64,000 nt of DNA, from NCBI GenBank assembly GCA_964017195.1, contig OZ024895.1:12454501-12518500 (forward strand), read 5' to 3'. Both the position numbers and the translations under genes were made by a program. The notes below the pieces were generated by a model. That model had not been told where the DNA came from and did no database searches. It was given only the letters and a program-made list of their open reading frames with translations. The stretch comes from Siderastrea radians. Lineage: Eukaryota > Cnidaria > Anthozoa > Scleractinia > Rhizangiidae. Position 1 is the stretch's first letter. Each line of letters opens with the position of its first letter. Below are positions 58,409 to 64,000 of this stretch, piece by piece.

Positions 58409-58629
58409 TTTGATCTTGTAATTCTAGCCCAGCAAACTTGTGTTTGCGAAGATTGTCAACAACGCTCATTCACCGAAGTTAAAGTTCCAAAAATGACCCA
58501 GTAACATGTAAATGTACCTCCTGTCGATGAGTAATTACAAATGTTCCCTTGTCGCTTGTTCTTAACCGAAAATTTTGTACGATTATCCACAATTTGTTGC
58601 TTTCTGTGTTCTCGAAATCTCCAACTCGT

Positions 58630-58647
58630 GTCCTGGCAGGGTCGCCA
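58630..58647 (-). promoter_or_regulatory. Primer-binding site
   Basis: On the - strand, TGGCGACCCTGCCAGGAC begins seven bases after the 5 prime LTR. The leading TGG fits pairing with the CCA end of a tRNA; the tRNA was not identified. Confidence 0.75.
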
Positions 58648-58654
58648 CTTTCAG

Positions 58655-58977
58655 TGTGGGGAATGTTTGTTAACGTAACGCAGAAAATTTCCTGAGACAC
58701 TGAAGAAATTCACTCCTTTCCAGTGCAATGTTAACTTGTTTATTCTCTCCTTGTGCCGACAAACCAACACGAGTAATTAAAAACGCTGTGTTACAGTAGT
58801 GAATCCAAAAACCTAGTAATACCTTTTCTCTCGATCGAGCACATGTCTAGAAAAAACCGCTCCAAATATAGTCATACAGTCTAACACATAATAGCTTTGG
58901 AACGTCTAGTGTAAATCGCGTGATGCAAGTCACGCGTCACAAGTTTTCGCATAATGTAAACTGTGGAGTTTACGGCA
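58655..58977 (-). repeat. 5 prime LTR of BEL/Pao element
   Basis: On the - strand it begins TGCCGTAAACTCCAC and ends CATTCCCCACA. It contains the promoter of the element; no TATA box was assigned with confidence. Confidence 0.92.
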
Positions 58978-58981
58978 TTTC

Positions 58982-60803
58982 CGAAAATAAAGTCATTCGT
59001 GCGACCCGGCGCAATCTCAAATCAGACACCATAAAATCTCAATATTGCGTTGGCAAAAATGTTCCCGGAATTTTATCGTATTTTGAAAACTACACTTACA
59101 GCCGGGAAAACAACAAAATAATTTTTGGAGCAAACGTTAGAATAAACTAGTTACTGGTTAAAATACGAGTCGTTTTTTAATACAAAAGTTTAGAGTGTAG
59201 GTTGAAACCTGAAACCTGAGAACACGTTCACGTACGTACTCACAAATGCTGTCTATGAAAAAATTCAATGCCAGCAAAGAGAACGATTAAAAAATTTCAA
59301 AACCAAACTTAACATGGGAGGCATAATTTATTGTCACGATGTTACTTGCAGACAAGTTTAAGTAATATTTTGAGCGAAAACTCGAATGAAAAGTCTTAAG
59401 TATGCAAATTTAATAAGATCACTTCATCAGTTCATGCTTCACTGATCGGGCAAAATCTTTCACGGCATAAAGATGATTCGCTGAGTTTCTGCATCGCTTT
59501 CCCAAAAAAACTCTTTCAGTCGAGAAATAAACTAGTGAACAGTTTTCAAAAGCAATTTCCCTTGACCAAAAAAAACCCGATTTTACAACAAAACGATCGA
59601 AATCTTTTGCACGAAGAGTGCTAATGGTGTGGAATCCGAAATCAATTGCCGGGCATAACGCATTCTCTCTGGGCCGAGTTCAGCCGCTACGATTTCGTGA
59701 AGTTTCAGTAGAAGCAAAAGGACTGTTTTCAGGTTAAAATTAAATATCTAAAACAGCGAAACTACGACTTGCATTTTCGTTTTAAAAAAAGTTCAATTTC
59801 TAAGTCTTCAAACCTTCTAGTCACTAAATTTTAAGTTAGTGCACTTCATGCAGGATTCGAATCAAACATGGTTTTAGCGCCAAATTGGTGTTTATGCGGG
59901 AAAATCGGATAGCAAATAATTAAGCTTAAGCTTGTATTACACGACAAAAAAAATTCGTAGATTGAGATCTGTTTAATATAGAACACAATTTATTGGGCAT
60001 AGACTCGAGCCAGTAAATATCCAGATGAGGGAATCAAGTTGAAAGAAAAATGGCTTACCTTTAGCTTTCACAAGTGCGACAGAAGCAGCAACCGTGTCCA
60101 TTTCAGGCAAATTTAAAGGGTGTCAAAATCATCCCTAAAGGCTTCTCCTTTAAATTTTATTTCTTTCGACTGTTATCACAGCTATCGACGTTTTTAATTC
60201 TAGCAAATGCGCTTCACAAATTTTACAATTCTTCAGCCTTTCAAGAAAAACGTTTCCAGCAGTCCTTCGGTTCTTGCAAATATAGTCGGCTGATTATTGT
60301 CATCCACTATGGCTTTGACGCTGATAAGTGTTTTCATCGCAAGTTCCTGAAATAACTCAACAGAGAAGTTCAGCATACCAAATGTTTTTCTCACTGTTTG
60401 GTGTAGACTTATTCTTTACAACGCTTCCTTATAGCAAGCGTTCAATGGCAGATTTTCATCTAAAAATCGGCAAAACTCACAAGATCACAATTGGTAATAA
60501 CTGCCTAATATTGTTACGCAAATGGTCCTGGACCCATGAATTGATTCCAACTTGTCACTTTTTTTTCTTTCAATGTTGATGAAAAATGTGATTTTCAATA
60601 ATCGGCACATCGAATTAGAGTCCAAAACTGTGCTCAGATTCTCAGGCAGTCTGTTTCCCTGGAGCCGTCAAAGTGCATCTGTACTAACCAATTACAAAAC
60701 TTCCTGTCAAAACATGTCCAATCACAAAGCTGTATTGGACCGCGCGGTAAACTTAGCACATCACGTGGCCTAAATGGACCACGACGACTTACGTAAACTG
60801 AGC
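58982..60803. other. Non-coding stretch
   Basis: No gene or clear transposon was found. The frames 60074-60355, 60328-60579 and 60552-60773 are AT-rich and lack domains. Confidence 0.5.
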
Positions 60804-61120
60804 CATAACGGCTTAGGTGACCTGTAAATGTGCGTAGGTCGCTTTCACAATGGATAATAATGAATGTCACCTTATCAAGTTGTAACGGCCGAGGTGACCT
60901 GTAAATGTGCGTAGGTCGCATGCACGATTGATAATTACGAATGCCTCCTTATCGAGTTATAATGGCCTAGGTGACCTGTAAATGCGCGTAGGTCACATTC
61001 ACGATTGATAATTACGAATGTCGCGTTATTGAGTTATAACGGCCTAGTGAACAGGCTCCGCAGTGGGGAAAAAGCACGGCCTAGGTGACCTGTAAATGCG
61101 CGTAGGGTCCATTCATGACT
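60804..61120. repeat. Tandem repeat, about 77-base unit, four copies
   Basis: Copies start near 60804, 60883, 60960 and 61037. Each contains GGTGACCTGTAAATGTGCGT or a close variant and most contain GATTGATAATTACGAATG. The fourth is interrupted by a stretch with CAGGCTCCGCAGTGG. A partial inverted copy follows at 61165-61210. Confidence 0.88.
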
Positions 61121-61621
61121 GTTACTTATGCCGTTCTTGGCTGATTTATTTTTGCGCTTTTTATCAAGTTGATAAGGTGACATTCGTAATTATTAATCGT
61201 GAGTGCGACCTGTGTTTCAATGGCGTAATGTTTGCCTGCCACGGGACGGCGTAGAATGAATCGTTGGCCTTCAAAGCTAGCTAGTGCCCTCATCCTTGTA
61301 CTCCTCGAAGAGCAGTTAACTCTACTGAATTCCATGTACTTTTCTGCACAAATTTCCTTAAAGATTTTGGCGAAGCAAAGCATTGGAGTGCCTGTAAATT
61401 AGCTGAATATTTGTTGTATATAGTTGAATATTTAACCTTATTTGTTTGATCGAATCGCCGCCTTTCAAAGCGTACTAGCATCTTTGTTCTTGCTCTTGTC
61501 AAAGAGTTTTCTATGCCATTACATCCCTAGTAATTTTCTTCACCTTCTTACATGAAGATTTTGGCAAATCGATGCTAAACAACTGAAGATAATGCTTATG
61601 TTGACCGAAAGTTTTCAATGC

Positions 61622-61722
61622 ATATTTGTTTGGTCAAGAGAAAACCGGAGGTCTGGGGCAAGTGACCGCGAAAAAAATCACGGGAAAAAACGGGTATCAC
61701 TAGACCTTGTCCTGATACTTAA
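61622..61722. repeat. Dispersed repeat fragment
   Basis: Matches 8791-8892, sharing ATTTGTTTGG, ACCGGAGGTCTGGGGCAAGT and a TCACTAGACC-like end. It is unique to copy 2 of the segmental duplication. Confidence 0.7.
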
Positions 61723-62380
61723 GCCCCCAAGCTTATCCCGCAGGAGAAAATTGAATTTGAAGTTATCCATATTTTAATTGAAAAGAACCTTCATTTCTGT
61801 TCAAAACAAAATGGCGCCTGTTTCTAGCATATTTTTTACGAGGTTTGACATCAATTTTCTGGAGAATGCTTGAGAATTAAATCACTTGGAGAAGCAAATT
61901 AAAGTGAGATGTATCAAATAGTATTCAAAGTGTTACTGCGCCAGGAGTGATTTTTCAGTAAATAATATTTGCGCTTATTGCTGGAAAGTTGAGCGGAATC
62001 CTTCTTAATAAGGTAAACTTTGTAATGTTCATGAAGAACAAGTAAGGTGTGACTGTATCACTTAAGTACCTATTGATGCATGGCGGTAAAATTAACATAT
62101 TACATGTATATAGAGTGATCTTGCAGCCTCTTTGCCAAAACGAGGCTACACATCAGCAATCACATCATTGACCATTGACAAAAGGATAATTTGAATGAGT
62201 TCTGAAAGCTCTGACTAACTTCTTAATATTATAATTTGTTGATGTTTCAAGAATAAAAAATCCTAAAAGTCCAGTGGCGCTTGATGTAATATGATTTATT
62301 ATATTTAAAAGGAAACAAAGAAAAGAAACTATATACAATCACAATTAGAATAGTTATTTAATACAGCTAGTAAAAAAATC

Positions 62381-62503
62381 ATAGGTTGGTAAATTATGTT
62401 CGTCTGGGTTAGTTTAGTTCTGAGAAGGACTGTTTGTGATATGATCACAAATAGTCCTTCTCAGGACTACACTCACCTGGACGATCATAATTTACCAACC
62501 TAT
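62381..62503. repeat. Hairpin MITE-like repeat, copy 2
   Basis: Same foldback as 37312-37434, carried along by the segmental duplication at an offset of 25,069 bases. Confidence 0.88.
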
Positions 62504-62941
62504 ATGCTATGATATGACTCCTGGGCTCAAACCATTTACAGTTGTTGACAAAATAAATTAACTTAATAATGATATAATACTCAAATATTTCTATAGCGCC
62601 ATTTCTGCTAATAAACCAATAATGCTTAACAAAACTACTCAATCATATAAACTTTATGTTTGCTGATATGTCCGTAAGCGCCCGTTAAATATTTACATGT
62701 ACATTTGTAGGTCCAGTTGAACTCTGTTCTAGACTTAATTAGTATCCTGCAAGGAACATGTAGCCAAGGAACCCATGAGTAATGCCACAACAAAGCTATG
62801 AGGGGTAACTGCTTTTTTTAGGCTGGCGAGCTGATATAGAATGATTGTTTTTCTAATTAATTAGCCAAACATGGTTCTCTTCTTTGTTTTTCATTACATG
62901 TAGTACACTGCTCTTCTTTTAAATTGTTTACAAACTGATAG

Positions 62942-63196
62942 ATCCTGCAGCAATTGACTCTGCTCCGTCATCTCAGTCAGTTGTGGAGGGCAACGGGACC
63001 ACCCTGTTCTGTAATGCCACTGGTAATCCACCACCTAGCATTGCTTGGACTAAACAAGGTAGTGACACTGAACTCTCTTCATCTGAGACTCTTACTTTGA
63101 CAAATCTGACGAGAGGAGATAATGGAGCAGTGTACATATGTCAAGTGCAAAATAATCTTGGATCAGATGAAGCTAATGCCACCATTACTGTTTTGT
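62942..63196 (+). CDS. Ig-superfamily gene, I-set Ig exon (duplicated, copy 2)
   Basis: This 255-base exon is the offset copy of 37873-38127, with the same AG acceptor, GTAAGT donor and phase 1 at both ends. The domain is intact: LFCNATGNPPPSIAWTK and NGAVYICQVQNNLGS. The few changes include V to E in SDTVLS and KCKV to ICQV. If spliced with copy 1 it would add a tandem Ig domain to the same protein. Confidence 0.85.
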
Positions 63197-63786
63197 GTAA
63201 GTATTCCGTGTAAATTAAACAATGGTAAGGTATATGTAAAATTACATTGTAAGAACTGTTGAATCCTACAGTGGTTGTTACAACTTTTTATGAGTATTGC
63301 ATTATATGCACAATAAATTATTGTAGTGTGGTGAAATTGTTTGTTTTGAATTGTCATTATGTTGCCTGGGTAATTTAGAATTGGCAGAAACTCAGTTCTT
63401 TCTGTCACAGAAATAAGGATAACCCAAGTGTGACACTATCAATACTTTTCATTTATTTGGTTTAAGGGGAATTGCCAGTTTATCACATAGAATTTGGGGT
63501 ATAAGCTGAGAAAAAAAAAACATTAAATCACAATAATAGCAAAACAGGAAATCCCTTTTAATTTTCCCATTCTTACTGCCCGTCATGATTACAGTGCTGT
63601 ATTGTTGCTTTACTACCTCATATTATTCAATTGGAAAGTCTTGTGTATCTGTATTTTTTTAACATTTTGAAGAAAACCTGTCATTACCTGTCTAATCATT
63701 TGCGGTTCAGTCCTGTCATTTCTGGGTAAGTTTGGGCCTTGTTTTGGAGGGTGTGACCTCTTTTATTTTTTTTTTATTTCTTCCAG

Positions 63787-64000
63787 ATCCACCCACTGTG
63801 ACAATCCAAAAGTGTTCTACTCCAGTTAATGAGAGCGACAATGTAACACTTTATTGCAATGCCACTGGTGACCCTGTGCCCAACATTACATGGATTAAAT
63901 CAGGGCAAGTTGTATGACATAACAAAACACTCGTCATTTCAAATATTTCACGGGATGAACGTGGCAGTTATGAATGCTTGGCTTGGAATGGCATTGGGAG
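63787..64000 (+). pseudogene. Ig-superfamily gene, I-set Ig exon (duplicated, copy 2) with premature stop
   Basis: The offset copy of 38718-38966, truncated by the window edge. It has a sound acceptor (TTCCAG) and VTLYCNATGDPVPNITWIK. The codon TTA after GQVV in copy 1 is TGA here (63915-63917), ending the frame before the second cysteine. Downstream sequence still encodes the RGSYECLAWNGIGS part. The exon could be skipped without frame change, since its intact twin is phase 1 at both ends; otherwise the transcript would be cut short. An assembly or allele artefact is possible. Confidence 0.85.

Larger units (their letters stand above)
52882..58977 (-). mobile_element. BEL/Pao LTR retrotransposon, non-functional
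   Basis: Two direct LTRs (52882-53199 and 58655-58977) enclose gag and pol remnants in BEL/Pao order: gag, protease, reverse transcriptase, RNase H, integrase. TTTC stands outside both ends (52878-52881 and 58978-58981), fitting the short duplications of this superfamily. A primer-binding site and polypurine tract lie in the right places. The LTRs differ at roughly 6 percent of positions by eye, so the insertion is moderately old. Frameshifts and stops occur in gag and pol. No envelope-like gene was seen. It is transcribed on the - strand, opposite to the Ig gene. Confidence 0.92.
61211..64000. repeat. Segmental duplication, copy 2
   Basis: Matches 36145-39004, including both Ig exons. It runs off the window, so its right end is unknown. 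Between 61408 and 61926 it lacks the 480-base repeat of copy 1 and instead has a diverged second version of 61230-61380 and the dispersed repeat at 61622-61722. Confidence 0.92.

Noticed and set aside
38967..62941. Further Ig exons between the two duplicated pairs
   Set aside because: No frame with the C, W and YxC pattern and phase 1 splice sites was seen in this interval; only transposons and repeats were found.

Overview
This is eukaryotic, intron-rich, AT-rich DNA, most likely from a cnidarian and probably a stony coral. That call rests on four things: single-exon immunoglobulin (Ig) domains of the kind seen in large coral Ig-superfamily genes, a P2X7-tail-like cysteine domain in a dispersed repeat, a BEL/Pao retrotransposon, and many nested DNA transposons and foldbacks. 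It is an inference from family resemblance; no species was identified.

The only credible host gene is an Ig-superfamily gene on the + strand. Its visible exons are 11764-12108 (V-set-like, both canonical cysteines missing), 22906-23148, 34460-34741, 37873-38127 and 38718-38966. The last two recur at 62942-63196 and 63787-64000 (cut by the window edge). Every complete exon is a multiple of three long and every junction is phase 1, so each Ig domain is a self-contained cassette. The exon pair belongs to a segmental duplication about 25.07 kb apart (36145-39000 and 61211-64000). The second copy of the last exon has an in-frame stop at 63915-63917. No signal peptide, membrane or C-terminal exon of this gene could be identified.

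The rest is introns packed with mobile DNA, several with readable target-site duplications (TSDs). In order: a TTAA-flanked foldback with P2X7-like remnants (1876-4317); a 4.5-kb TTAA-flanked foldback (6717-11220); a 5.5-kb TA-flanked Tc1/mariner-like element (12866-18349) carrying a DD38E transposase and a convergent second gene, with two smaller elements nested in it; a foldback with an 11-bp TSD (25111-25367); a decayed multicopy gene with a possible PIN/FEN-like nuclease block (26772-32554) split by a Mutator-like element (27420-28748, 9-bp TSD) and another TIR element (28758-31351); a TA-flanked element with GC-rich 69-bp repeats (40304-44599); a Harbinger-like element (46908-47667) containing a tRNA-Thr-like SINE; a 3-kb element with a 9-bp TSD (47993-51004) that contains an A-B-A duplication; and a BEL/Pao LTR retrotransposon on the - strand (52882-58977), broken by frameshifts and stops.

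Most open reading frames here are chance or repeat-derived. The transposon genes are decayed. The points of most interest are the cysteine-less Ig cassette, the recent duplication of Ig exons, the two-gene Tc1/mariner-like element, and a tRNA-Thr-derived SINE built inside a perfect-ended palindrome.
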